This document shows positions 53,691 to 64,000 of a stretch of 64,000 bases of DNA, one piece after another (the first letter of the stretch is position 1; each line of letters begins with the position of its first letter). Below the pieces are notes generated by a model. The model worked only from the letters and a program-made list of their open reading frames with translations. It was not told where the DNA came from and did not search any database. Both the position numbers and the translations under genes were made by a program. The stretch is from Rhabdophis nuchalis (Eukaryota; Chordata; Lepidosauria; Squamata; Natricidae). The stretch spans positions 80,370,375 to 80,434,374 of the forward strand of contig CM077644.1 of NCBI GenBank assembly GCA_039707465.1, given 5' to 3'.

Positions 53691-54515
53691 TTAGTGGACA
53701 TTTATAGATTACTTGTAAAAAAAAGAAGAAAACTTCTGCTTGGGTTTTACAAATAGGGGCAGATTGACATCTATGATTTCTATAAGGATATTTTATGTAT
53801 AAGTATGTCAGATAAGGAAACAGGTTTTAAAACTTTTACTGCTGAAAAAATTAGCTGAAATTTCCTGATGTTTTTGAAGCAATTGCTTATAAGTGTGTAT
53901 GTGGAGAGCAAGTCAATTATTCTGGAATTACATTTCCAACAATAGATACATAGTTCAATAAAATGGACTCTGAACACTATACTTATAGTTGGGTTTTTTT
54001 TAATAATTCCAAACTTGCTGAAATAAAGGCTACCTGATAATTTATTCCTTGTAAATTTAAACAGAGCTAATCCAAACATCCAAGATGATATTACAGGTTA
54101 AAAAGAAATGGGTATCTTTGAAATGTCCCAGAGGCTTTACAATGAAAATTGTGTGCAAAATTACATTTTCAGATGCACCTTTTCAGATTAAATTTGATTA
54201 GAATTGTGTTTAGAGTTACACCTCGCTTAGAAATAAAGAAATATTTAAATGGACAAAAGCCAAATGGCTTGTAATTTTCTGGTCATAATTGAAAATAAGG
54301 TATAAGTAGTCCTTGACCTACTACTATAACTGAGACTTGAATTTTGGTCATTAAGTAATGCAGTTATAAAGTGAGACCATCATGTGACTGCATCACTTAG
54401 CAATAGGAATATTGGCAGTTCCAGTTGGCACTGTTAACTGAGAATACTAGTTGTTAAGCGAGTGCCCACTCCAATCAATGCCATCCTAATCTTAGTCCTT
54501 CCCAGTCCTCAGCCT
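53691..54515. other. Intergenic DNA with a degraded DNA-element fragment
   Basis: Bases 54303-54480 ('agtagtccttgacctactactataactg', to 'ttgttaagcgagtgcc') look like an old copy of the 51200 family. Otherwise nothing recognised. Confidence 0.45.
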
Positions 54516-54751
54516 TATTAATAGCAATAAAATTTATATACGGCTTCACAGTGCTTTACAGCCCTCTTTAAGAGGTTTACAGAGTCAGCATATTGCCCCC
54601 CAGCAATCTGGGTTCTCATTTTACCGACCTCAGAAGGATGGAAGGCTGAGTCAACCTTGAAACGGTGAGAACTGAACTGCCAAACTGATGGCAGCTGGTG
54701 ATCAGCAGAAGTAGCCTGCAATGCTGCATTCTAACCACTCTGCCACCATGG
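54516..54751 (-). mobile_element. tRNA-derived SINE, antisense
   Basis: Reverse complement of the 53448 family: tail at the left ('aatagcaataaaatttatata'), decayed B box ('gagaactgaactgcc') and head ('ccactctgccaccatgg') at the right. It ends next to the CTCTTAAG site used by the neighbouring hAT element. Confidence 0.8.
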
Positions 54752-55663
54752 CTCTTAAGATGGGTCCTCAAACCTTTTGAACAGTGGGCCGATTCACATT
54801 CCCTCACAATGTTGGGGGGTGTGTGTGGCTGGGTGGTCATGGCTAGGTGGTCATGTGACTGGGTGGGCGTGGCTAGGTAGTCATGTGACTGGGTGGGCAT
54901 GGCCAATTTAGGGGTCCATTTTGCCTTTGTCCTTCCAATCCAAGGAATCTATTTACTTAAGACACCCCCCTCCAAGGGAAAAAGAGCACAAACTTTCTTG
55001 CCACTTGCCCAACTTCATTAAAACAGCAGCTTCAGGCTCCTTAATATAGGCCATTAAAAAAGAATAAAACAAATAGGATTTCTTCAAAATAACTCTTGAT
55101 CATATGTTTCAGATGACCACACAATAAACCAGACTGAGAACTGCACCAATTAAAACTGCAACTAAAACCCCCAAGATGGGCATTGAGAGACATTAAAAGC
55201 AGGCGCGCAAATCAAGAGAGAGAGCGAGAGAGAGAGAGAGAGAGCCTGCAATGGTGAATTAAGGAAGGATAATGGTCCCTCAAATAGTTGAGGGCCGGAC
55301 TATAGTTTGAAAAAAACATGAACAAATTTCTATGCACATAATACAATATCTATATAAATAAAAATGTAAAATAGTTTGTGCAAAGTCACTAATCTCAGAA
55401 AGTACTGGACCGATCGACACCAAATTTTCACACAATGTTCCCAAGGACGTCCGATGATATAATACGTACCTTTTTTGTGGCTGGCACACGTATGTCATGT
55501 GCACACTACACAAACATAAAATGTACCCACTTGTGAGGTTTTCACCTCCATGTAGCTCCTCCCATCCGGCTGCTTCTTATAATGCGTCATGCACACACCC
55601 CTCACATTTCCAACAGTCATTTCCTCAGCAACCAAATAAGCTTCCAATGTTCCCACACTGCAT

Positions 55664-55905
55664 GGACGCCTACTAGGCCGAAAACTAGGCATGGGAGGGT
55701 GACACACTCCCAGGTGGCCCATTTGTGATCCCAGGAGGCTGTATGGAGGTCTACTAGGCCACAAACTAGGCATGGTGGGGGGTGACACACTCCCAGGTAG
55801 CCCATTTTTGGTCCCAGGAGACTGTATGGACGCCTACTAGGCCCAAAACTAGGCATGGGGGGTGATACACTCCCAGGTGGCCCATTTGGGGTCCCAGGAG
55901 GCTGC
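55664..55905. repeat. Three ~82-bp tandem repeats in the Helitron
   Basis: The unit contains 'ctactaggcc', 'aactaggcatggg' and 'acactcccaggtggcccatt'. Three copies are adjacent. The large Helitron has one related copy near 14490-14540. Confidence 0.85.
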
Positions 55906-55909
55906 ATGG

Positions 55910-56355
55910 TTGGTAGGTAGGTAGAGGAATAGAGAGAGATAGGGAAAAATACAGTAGATAGGTAGAGGTATAGAGAGAGAGAAGGAAAAATACAGTAGGT
56001 AGGTAGGTAGGTAGGTAGGTAGGTAGGTAGGTAGGTAGGTAGGTGGATAAAGATAGAGAGAGGGAAAAATACAGTAGGTAGGTAAGTAGGTAGGTAGGTA
56101 GAGGGATAGAGAGAGGGGGGGAAACTATAGTAGGTAGGTCGGTATGTAGAGAGAGAGGGGGGAAAATACAGTAGGTAGGTAGGTAGATAGAGAGAGATAG
56201 GAAAAATACAGTAGGTAGGTAGGTAGGTAGAGGGATAGAGAGTGAGAAATACAGTAGGTAGGTAGGTAGGTATAAGGAGAGAGAGAGGGAAAATACAGTA
56301 GGTAGGTAGGTATGTAGAGAGAGAGGGGGGGAAATACAGTAGGTAGGTAGGTTGG
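55910..56355. repeat. GTAG minisatellite in the compact Helitron
   Basis: Repeating 'gaaaaatacagtaggtaggtaggtagagggatagagag' units with (GGTA)n runs of varied length, the same type as 16128-17085. Confidence 0.9.
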
Positions 56356-57353
56356 GGGTTATACAGTGGTTGTGTGTACGTGTTTGTGTGTGCAGGTGTA
56401 TATCTACACACAGATTGGTTGGCCATTTAACCAGACTGGGCCACAGCAATGCATGGCAGGCTACAGCTAGTTTAAAATAAAGAACAATTTTAACCAACAC
56501 TAATATACTACTAATTCAATGGAAAGTCTGGGTCTGCTTATTTGAAATTACAGGGTCTTTTAAGCCTGACTGATTTGCTTTTTGCCACACTTGTGCAGTG
56601 TATATACAGGAGATACGCCCCGGTACAGGTGTATCGGTGTCTAATGGGAGCACTGGGTACTGTTCTAGTATGGTGCTCCAGATGGCCCACCCACCCGCCC
56701 ATCCTCCTTATCTGTATTTGAGGTCTTCGGTGCTTCCACACACGCGCACAGCACCTGCGTGATGCTCTGCCAAGCAGCTGGAGCATTGCTGAGGCTCGTG
56801 GAGGCATCACAGGAGGTAAGGATGCATGCACGTGCTGCGGTGCATGCTTGCATACTGCACATGTTCATGTAGTGGATGCCGGGTCCCATTGCAACATACT
56901 GGTTGCACTGGGATACAGAACCCACCACTGATACACACATATGGATATCTTCCAAAATTGTTCAGCAACCAATTTGATGGATGTGGGAAGAATGAAAGCA
57001 GTGGGTGGATTCTCCTTCAGGCATGATACTGCAATTGCATTTGAATTAGTGTTAGCAAATTTCAGCTGGTTTTGAAAAAGCTAGGAGATGTAGTGACATG
57101 TCCCCCACTTACCCATCCACTTTTAAAGTGCTACTTTAAAAGCAGCCTCTTCCCTACTCACCCGCCGCCCCTGGATCACATGGCTGTGAAAAACATCTGA
57201 AAGGCTGTTTTTAAAGCACCTTTAAAGACTTTTAACACACTACTTTACAAGCTGGCAGCTGCTTTTCATCCCACCACCCCATGGGCTGGACACTTTGCAT
57301 TGGCAGGCCGTATCCGGTCTGCCGGCCGTAGTTTGAGAATGCCTGCTCTTAAG

Positions 57354-57504
57354 CAGTTGTGGGTTTCTGCAGGCTCACACCTACTCGCGAGAGCCGGTTG
57401 GTGAAATTTAGAGAACCGGTGAGAGGGGGTTCCACCGGCGTACCTGGAAGTAAATCTGGCCCGCCGCTGCCAGTGACCCAACGGGAAGGAAAGGAAAGGA
57501 AGAA

Positions 57505-57560
<56 letters not shown>

Positions 57561-57736
57561 ATTTATCATCACAATTAAGTCCAAAATTTTGGTTGCTAAG
57601 CAAGAGCGTTGTTAAATGAGTTTCACCACATTTTAAAAGGTGGCCACTCCCACCCTGTCACATGACTGCCAAGCCACGCCCACAAAATAGGCCACACCTA
57701 CAGAGTAGGTTTTAAAAAATTTGAAACCCACCATTG
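57354..57736. mobile_element. hAT element inserted at the same CTCTTAAG site
   Basis: It starts CAGTTGTGGGTTTC and ends GAAACCCACCATTG. CTCTTAAG flanks it at 57346-57353 and 57737-57744. An (AAAG)n microsatellite lies at about 57500-57560. It shares internal blocks with the fragment at 3937. Confidence 0.87.
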
Positions 57737-57744
57737 CTCTTAAG

Positions 57745-58066
57745 GTAAGGGATTGCCTCCAACTTCCCAGCCATCTATCTCTCCTTCATCTTTACCCTTT
57801 GGCTGACCCAAAACCTGCAATATGTGGCTCTAGGGCTGCTTACTATGATCCAGAAAGCTGCAGCCACATCAGCCCATTCCGAGACAGTGTTACTGTCATT
57901 AACCTGTGCTCTGAGACCCCACCCCAACTTTTATTCACCATCTTCTTGCTCCCAATGCTACCAAGGCATGCCCAGCCTGATTGCTGGGCCAGGCAGGGCC
58001 TCAGCTATAAAATGTTGTTGATGTTGTTATCCATTCAGTTTTGTCTGAGTCTTGGTGATTGTATGG
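57745..58066. other. Intergenic DNA, nothing recognised
   Basis: Moderately GC-rich sequence without repeat ends. A 116-codon plus-strand frame (57721-58071) has no recognisable domain. Confidence 0.4.
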
Positions 58067-58074
58067 GCTAGGTC

Positions 58075-58784
58075 CAGGGGTGGGATTTAAATTTTTTAGC
58101 AGCCAGTCCTGTGCCTGGTTGCTGGGTGGGCGTGGCCATGGTGGGCATGGCCTACCTGTCCTCCTGCAACATAGTGGGGGGGGGGCATTTTTACCCTCCC
58201 GAACTCCAGAGGCCCTCTGGAGGCAACAAATGGGCCCATATTCAAACTTCAGGGAAATTCCGGGAGACCCATTTTTCACTCTTTCAGAGAACTGGTGTGG
58301 GTCCTGCATTTACCTGGCATCCAAAACAGGCTGCATGGAGACTCCTGGAAGGGGAGAAGCAGGGTGGGAGGGGCCAGCCTGTCCTTGGAACTACTAGTTT
58401 GGCAAACCAGGTATAAATTTTTATTTTTTTTAATTAAATTTATACCCCGCCCTTTTCCTTGTTAGGACCCAGGGCGGCGCACAGGCATTATATAAAACCA
58501 TAAATACAATATACATCTATTAAAAATATATTAAATTAACTCACCCGTGCTAAAACCCGTTATTAAAACCATAGCCAATTATAATTTATATTTAAAAAGT
58601 CAGAAGCGGGGGGCTATCCTAGGCCGGCTTGTTGGAATAAGTACGTCTTAAGACGTTGGCGGAAGAGGCGGAGCTCCGAGGTAATGCGAAGGTCGGGGGG
58701 TAGGTCGTTCCAGAGGGGTAGGTCGTTCCAAAATTGACATCTGGTTTGCCCGAACTGGTCTGAACCAGCTGAATCTCACCCCTG
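58075..58784 (+). mobile_element. hAT element split by an L2 fragment
   Basis: It starts CAGGGGTGGGATTTAAA and ends AATCTCACCCCTG. The flanking 8-mers GCTAGGTC (58067-58074) and GCTAGGTA (58785-58792) match at 7 of 8 positions. An antisense L2 3' fragment fills about 58420-58735. Confidence 0.87.
58420..58735 (-). mobile_element. L2-type LINE 3' fragment
   Basis: The reverse complement shows the L2 C-terminus (LPRSSASSANVLRRTYSNKPA) and the 3' UTR 'ggcgccgccctgggtcc'-type block. A 14-bp piece (GGTAGGTCGTTCCA) is duplicated at 58698 and 58716. Confidence 0.82.
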
Positions 58785-58995
58785 GCTAGGTATCTCCTCA
58801 TCTTCCGATCTTGTACTACTTCTTTGCATTTCTCTAGGATCTGGCTGCTGTCTGCTTTGATAGTATTCAGCCAGCATCTTCTTTGGCAACAGGGTTTTTG
58901 TTTACCTCTAATTTTTCCAAACATAATTGCTTTCTCTACATGACATGGCCAAAATAAGTAAGATACAGTTTTTGTGATTTTTGTCACTTCCAAGT

Positions 58996-59620
<625 letters not shown>

Positions 59621-59785
59621 CATTGTAATGAGATGTGGAAAGGACCTTGGGAGGCAGAAGAGTCACAGTTGAAACAATGGTCAGATAAGAGGCAGCTGAG
59701 CCTGCAGAAGAAATTGAGAGATGGCAAATGTCTTGGAAGGGACCCTTTTTGGACTATAAAGGCAAGGGGAGAGAAATGTTCTTTC

Positions 59786-60085
59786 AGGGAAAGTGGTATT
59801 CAGCCACTTCTGACAGGTTCTGGAGAACTGGTAGAGGAAATTTTGAGTAGTTCAGAGAACCGGTAAATAACATCTCTGGCTATCCCCACTACCAATCTAT
59901 TCCCTGCATCCCGAGTCCTAGCTGATCGGCTGGGTCTTCTTTTATTACCCTGCACAGGAGAATGGAGCTGAAAGTAGGTTGGTGGGGTGAGGAGGGAATG
60001 GGGATTTTGCAGTATCCTTCCCCTGACATGCCCACCAAGCTATGCCCACAGAACCTGTAGTAAAAAAAAATGAATTCCACCACTG
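59786..60085 (-). mobile_element. hAT MITE (CAGTGGTGGGATTC family), antisense
   Basis: The right end reads 'gaattccaccactg' and the left end 'agtggtattcagcc', the reverse complement of the copies at 13665 and 30033. The flanking 8-mers match weakly. Confidence 0.75.
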
Positions 60086-60093
60086 AGTCTTTC

Positions 60094-60860
60094 AGACATG
60101 CAAATCATTGTTACTATAGCCTTACAATTAAAGATAAAGCTAGCACTTTGGGATGTGTTTCTTGTCTAGACAACCTCACAAAGCTGACAAATATGTTCCA
60201 AAGAATGGAACCAGTTAATTCATAGACCACTGCATATTGCTACCTTTTTAAAAAAAAAAATTACATTGCTCATTAGAAGTAAACTGATTACGGTAAGATA
60301 CACATGCAGTGAACAAACTAATGAATAAACAAACTATAGCTTCAAGCGATATTTAAAAGAAACCCCATGTAAAGTGTACTGCAATAGGCTAATTAATGAC
60401 ATGAGTTATTATAGCATGGACTCGTGTGCCAGATAAGGTCACAACTGGTGAAATAGCTGGAGCTGAGCAAAGACACTTTAGGCACAGTTCCTGATTTGAA
60501 ACTTTAAATGTTCAAAACTTGATTTTAAGCTTGAAATGATTGTAATGTTATGTTTGGAATTCAATATACACTAATATAATTTTAGAACAGCTGTTTCAAG
60601 CTTAACACATTTTTGATATGTTTGGAACAATACTGTAACTTTGAGTAAAGGTGAAACAATTTTGTTCCAAACTGAAAACAAATGCTTTGGCTTCAAGCCT
60701 TTCAAAATTTAAAATAGTTTGCAAAACTTTCTCATCAGAAACAAACTAACTTTCCACATTTGGCTGAATTTCTTTTTGTTTCTACCGCAGAGAACAATGC
60801 TATGAGCTATGCACACTTGATTTCAAAGCTGTTACAAAGATCTCCAAAAATGTACACACA
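60094..60860. other. Intergenic DNA, nothing recognised
   Basis: AT-rich sequence without repeat ends or coding signal. Confidence 0.5.
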
Positions 60861-60862
60861 TA

Positions 60863-61407
60863 CACTATATTGCCAAAACTATTCGCTCACCTGCCTTTAC
60901 TCGCATATGAAGTTACAGTAAGTGACTTCCCATTCCTAATCCATAGGGTTCAATATGACCTTGTTCCACTGCACACTGTTCTTGAGCTAATCTGAAGGCC
61001 ACATGAAGTTTGGAGGTGTGCAGCGATTGACTCTGCAGAACGTTGGCGACCTCTTCGCACTATGCGCCTCAGCATCCACTGACCCTGCTCCATCAGTTTA
61101 TGTGGCCTACCACTTCGTGGATGAGTTGCTGTCATTCCCAAACACTTCCATGTTCTTATAATACAGCTGACAGTTGACTGTGGAATATTTAGGAGCGAGG
61201 AAATTTCACGACTGGATTTGTTGCAGACTGGGCATCCTAGCACAGTTTCACGCTGAGCTCCTGAGAGCGACCCATTCTTTCACAAATGTTTTTATAAACA
61301 GTCTGCATGCCTAGGTACTTGATTTTATACACCTGTGGCCATGGAAGTGATTGGAACACCTGAATGATTATTTGGACGGGTGAGCAAATACTTTTGACAA
61401 TATAGTG
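60863..61407 (-). mobile_element. Tc1/mariner element, internally deleted
   Basis: Inverted ends CACTATATTGCCAAAA and TTTTGACAATATAGTG are flanked by TA on both sides (60861-60862, 61408-61409). At 545 bp it is about one third of a full Tc1 element. It keeps the transposase N-terminus and a short C-terminal remnant, with the catalytic core deleted. Confidence 0.92.
60950..61243 (-). pseudogene. Tc1 transposase, DNA-binding domain only
   Basis: This 97-codon frame contains a paired-like helix-turn-helix region: SSREISSLLNIPQSTVSCII, the linker GMTATHPRSGRPHKL with the GRPR-like hook, and the second subdomain RRIVRRGRQRSAESIAAHL. The D-D-E catalytic domain is absent. In full elements this part binds the inverted repeats. 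The frame is intact as assembled, but I see no evidence that it is expressed. Confidence 0.82.
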
Positions 61408-61439
61408 TATATTCCAAAGATACAATCAAAACAGTAAGA

Positions 61440-61720
61440 AGGAAAGAAAAAACCCTGCACACATCCTCACCAGTGGCCAACACCATGATAAACAGGAATC
61501 AGCACTAGCCAACCAATCAAGGGAAGCAAAACCTAGACAAGGAACTACTAAGGAGAAAATCACACCCCCATCAAAACTGGCAGAGCAAGTTACTGTACAT
61601 AAACAGGGACTAAATCCCATGCTCACCAGCACTAATGAGGTAACCTAGTTGGGTGATGAAATGTCTGCAACAAAACAGCCAAGGTTAGAGAGAACCAAGA
61701 ATTCCATAATTTCAAACCTG
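61440..61720 (+). mobile_element. Possible Penelope-like element 3' end
   Basis: The run 'cctagttgggtgatgaaatgtctgcaacaaaacagccaag' resembles the 3' terminal part common to vertebrate Penelope/Neptune copies. No coding sequence is left and the ends are unclear. Confidence 0.45.
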
Positions 61721-61935
61721 ACTTACATACATTTTCTTCTGTTGTGGAGTTCTTGATGACCTCTGAGCTTGGTTGTTTGTTTGCAGATTTTTCATTGCCC
61801 AACTAGATGTCAGGCCTGCAGCGGTTCCTTTAAGAATCTTTGGCCTGCCACACGCTCTCTTTCTCTCTTCATCTTGAGTATGCTGTTTCATTAGTGGGGA
61901 ATAGGGGAGGGAATTGCAAGGGGTAGAATGTGTTG

Positions 61936-62585
61936 CTCTCTACATGGGGCTTCCCTTGAGGTGCACCCGGAGGCTCCAGTTAGTCCAGAATGCGGCCGCG
62001 CGGGGGATTCTGGGAGTTTCAAGATACTCCCACCTCTCCTGCGCGAGCTGCAATGGCTGCCTGTGGCCTTCCGGGTGTGTTTCAAGGTCTTAGTGACCAT
62101 CTTTAAAGCGCTCCATGGCACGGGACCTGGTTACCTGCAGGATCGCCTCCTTCCACATACCTCCATCCGACCAGTCCGCTCCCACAGGGAGGGCCTCCTT
62201 AGGGTGCCGTCCGCCGGCAATGCCGGCTGGTGACTGCCAGAGGAAGAGCCTTCTCTGTGGCAGGCCCTGCCCTCTGGAACGACCTGCCTCTTGTCCTCCG
62301 CACAATCACAGACCTTCGCCTCTTCCATCGGGCATTAAAAACATGTTTTTTTCTTGTGGCCGGCCTGGCATAGCTGATGGCATAGCTGATGTAGCTATGT
62401 TATTATTTTAACTGGGTTTTTAAATCATGTTTTTAGCACGGGCTAACCTTATTTAATTCTAGTTTTAATTATTTGTATTTTTGTATTTTTATATTTTATA
62501 ATTCCTGTGCACCGCCCTGAGTCCCATGTTCGGGAGAGAGGGCGGTATAGAAATATGATAAAATAAATAAATAAATAAATAAATT
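61936..62585 (+). mobile_element. L2-type LINE 3' fragment
   Basis: From 'gctctctacatggggcttcccttgaggtgcacc' the translation follows the L2 C-terminus with frameshifts. It continues to the 3' UTR 'ccgccctgagtcccatgttcgggagagagggcgg' and an AAAT-type tail. It is diverged from the open copies. Confidence 0.82.
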
Positions 62586-62589
62586 GTTT

Positions 62590-63734
62590 TCAAAATAAGA
62601 TTAAAAAATCCTTTCTAGAAGCTCAAGGTCATTCTTTGTCTCCGCACCTCTGCACCTGGCCAGAACCAGCTGGGTGGAGATGCCAGCGTGGCAGAGGAAG
62701 ATTGGACCATGTGATGGATTTATGGGTGTGGGGACAAGATCATGAACTTTCACCTGGGTGGAAATCCCAGGAAGCTTCCAGATTTGGGACTCCCACAGAT
62801 GTGCCAACATGTCTGTATTATTAAATTGGAACTTTAAGGATAGCTCTGCCTTGGACTCTGATTTAATTCTGCATGATATTTGGAATGCTGACACTAGGTA
62901 GTATTATCAGTGGGAGTGTGGGTTTTGTTTTCAGTTTATATAGTGTACCTTGCCCTGCCAGTTCTGGTTTGGAGTGTGGTTTCTTTTTCCTTAGTTCTTC
63001 TTTTTTTCTATTGGTTACAAAGAGTTTGCTTTTTAGCCAATCCATTGTTTTATCTCAACATTGACATCAGAGCAACACCTAAGAACATTATAATATGTAC
63101 TAAAAGATTAGGACTCGAAGGCACAATCTTATCTTCTGTTGCAACAAGTCCTACACTTATTCAATGCTTTATATTCTAAAAGAAAAAACCAGAGGAATTT
63201 TTTCCTCGATCATATAAGCTACAAATATAAGTCTGGTTTGAAGAGCTATCGACAAGTATGATGGGCATATTGATACAAATGCTAAAGAATTGTTTTTCTT
63301 TCAGCTCCAGATATCGCACAAACAGGTTACCCTCTACAATCAGCTCAGTTTCCCTGCTGAGACCAAAACAGAATATTCTTGTGGACGAACCAAAATTAAA
63401 CTAAGAATTAGTGATCTATGGAAACAAATATAAATCTTCTTACGAAAATGGGCTAGATGTCCCAGTAGACTGAGCACACTTAGCATATTAATGATCATGG
63501 GAGATCAACTTTCCAGATTTAAACTAATCCATTTCATCAATAGAAAAAGATCTTGGTCAATAGGGTGAAATCTCCCAGCAATACATTTTCTTGCAGTGAC
63601 CCTTAATGCACTATCTGAAGCAAATGTAAAGTGAGAATTTAATGACATCCACATATCGCTAAATTGCCTCTGAATTTCTCCTAAAGCTAACTTTGGGGGG
63701 AATTTTAATTGAAGAGGGGAAAAAGATAGAGGAA
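62590..63734. other. Intergenic DNA, nothing recognised
   Basis: No repeat ends or coding signal that I can support. Confidence 0.45.
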
Positions 63735-63769
63735 TTTAGATAAAAGTAAAATGACTTTTACTAGCAGAA

Positions 63770-64000
63770 TGTCTGAAGGCAAGCGTCATCTCGTGTGAGT
63801 TGATTATGCCACCTTTCCTAATAGCTGAAAACGCAAAGGATCTGCAAGCTCTAATAATAAATGTCAAGGACCACAGTGGGAAAAATGGGACTAAAATTAA
63901 ATATAAAGAAGACAAACTAATGACAACAGGTGCAACAACCAGCCTTAGAATTGATAATGAAGATATCAAAATTGTAAATAAGGTCTGCCTTTTAGAGCCA
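63770..64000 (+). pseudogene. RTE/Bov-B-like reverse transcriptase fragment, runs off window
   Basis: Translation gives AENAKDLQALIINVKDHSGK, then KLMTTGATTSLRIDNEDIKI and VNKVCLLEP. This is the pattern just after the catalytic YADD box in RTE-clade LINEs such as Bov-B ('ES-x-LQ-L ... TK-M-TG ... I-x-G-x-x-I ... FLG'). The catalytic box itself appears as DYA followed by damage at about 63800. The frame is open to the window edge. Confidence 0.6.

Larger units (their letters stand above)
55349..56470 (+). mobile_element. Helitron, non-autonomous, compact copy
   Basis: It starts TCTATATAAATAAAAATG after A and ends with a hairpin plus CTAG before T. The ends match the large Helitron at 14225-25066. 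The interior has three ~82-bp tandem units (55664-55905) followed by the GTAG minisatellite and a 3' block 'cacacacagattggttggcc'. It is 1122 bp long and has no coding frame other than translated repeats. Confidence 0.87.
54760..57345. mobile_element. hAT element (TCCTCAAAC / GTTTGAG ends) holding a Helitron
   Basis: The left end reads 'tgggtcctcaaacc' and the right end 'ggccgtagtttgagaatgcctg'. CTCTTAAG flanks it at 54752-54759 and 57346-57353. An internal 'gggccggactatagtttga' at about 55292 resembles a second right end, so the structure may be two related elements rather than one. Helitron 55349-56470 is nested inside. No transposase frame was seen. Confidence 0.6.

Noticed and set aside
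57721..58071. 116-codon plus-strand frame
   Set aside because: It begins inside a hAT terminus and has no recognisable domain.

Overview
This window looks like gene-poor intergenic DNA from a squamate reptile, most likely a snake. That call rests on the mix of repeats: CR1 and L2-type LINEs, tRNA-derived SINEs, many short hAT elements, a DIRS retrotransposon, Helitrons, Penelope and Tc1 fragments, and abundant GATA/GGTA/GAAA microsatellites. I found no convincing host protein-coding exon, rRNA gene or functional tRNA gene. Nearly every long open frame belongs to a transposable element or is translated microsatellite.

Left part (1-14 kb): about 3.8 kb of featureless DNA, then a 2.1-kb hAT element (3785-5925, perfect 8-bp target duplication) that holds other insertions. 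A SINE split by a palindromic MITE follows, then a 3.8-kb antisense CR1 LINE with decayed ORF1 (SGNH esterase) and ORF2 (endonuclease plus reverse transcriptase). An antisense L2-type LINE with a 493-codon open frame lies at 11.1-12.8 kb.

Centre-left (14.1-25.4 kb) is a nested stack. An antisense L2 fragment is split by a 10.8-kb Helitron (14225-25066). The Helitron carries two CR1 fragments, each split by a different hAT element, and a GTAG/GATA/GAAA minisatellite. That minisatellite is split by a full-length antisense DIRS element (17086-24813), whose gag is split by a sense L2 LINE (20822-22681). The DIRS keeps identical 108-bp inverted termini and an internal complementary region, but has frameshifts in gag and RT and a nonsense codon in its tyrosine recombinase.

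Middle (25-45 kb): a possible HAL1-like (ORF1-only L1) copy, hAT elements, a 5S-rRNA-like relic and a 6.1-kb antisense LTR element (32142-38266). The LTR element's two 692-bp LTRs look identical, and it has a tRNA-Lys primer site, a polypurine tract and a splice-donor-like leader, but no long ORF. A solo LTR follows, then an L2 LINE inserted into one copy of a ~190-bp local duplication whose other copy keeps the empty site.

Right part (45-64 kb): two Penelope (GIY-YIG) relics, SINEs, several hAT elements (two arranged on one 8-bp target), a second, compact Helitron (55349-56470), a LINE inside a TA-flanked DNA element, an internally deleted Tc1 element that keeps its DNA-binding domain, more L2 fragments, and an RTE/Bov-B-like reverse transcriptase fragment running off the right edge. 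The elements relate to one another through insertion order, not through a pathway. Family names come from motif recognition without a database search.
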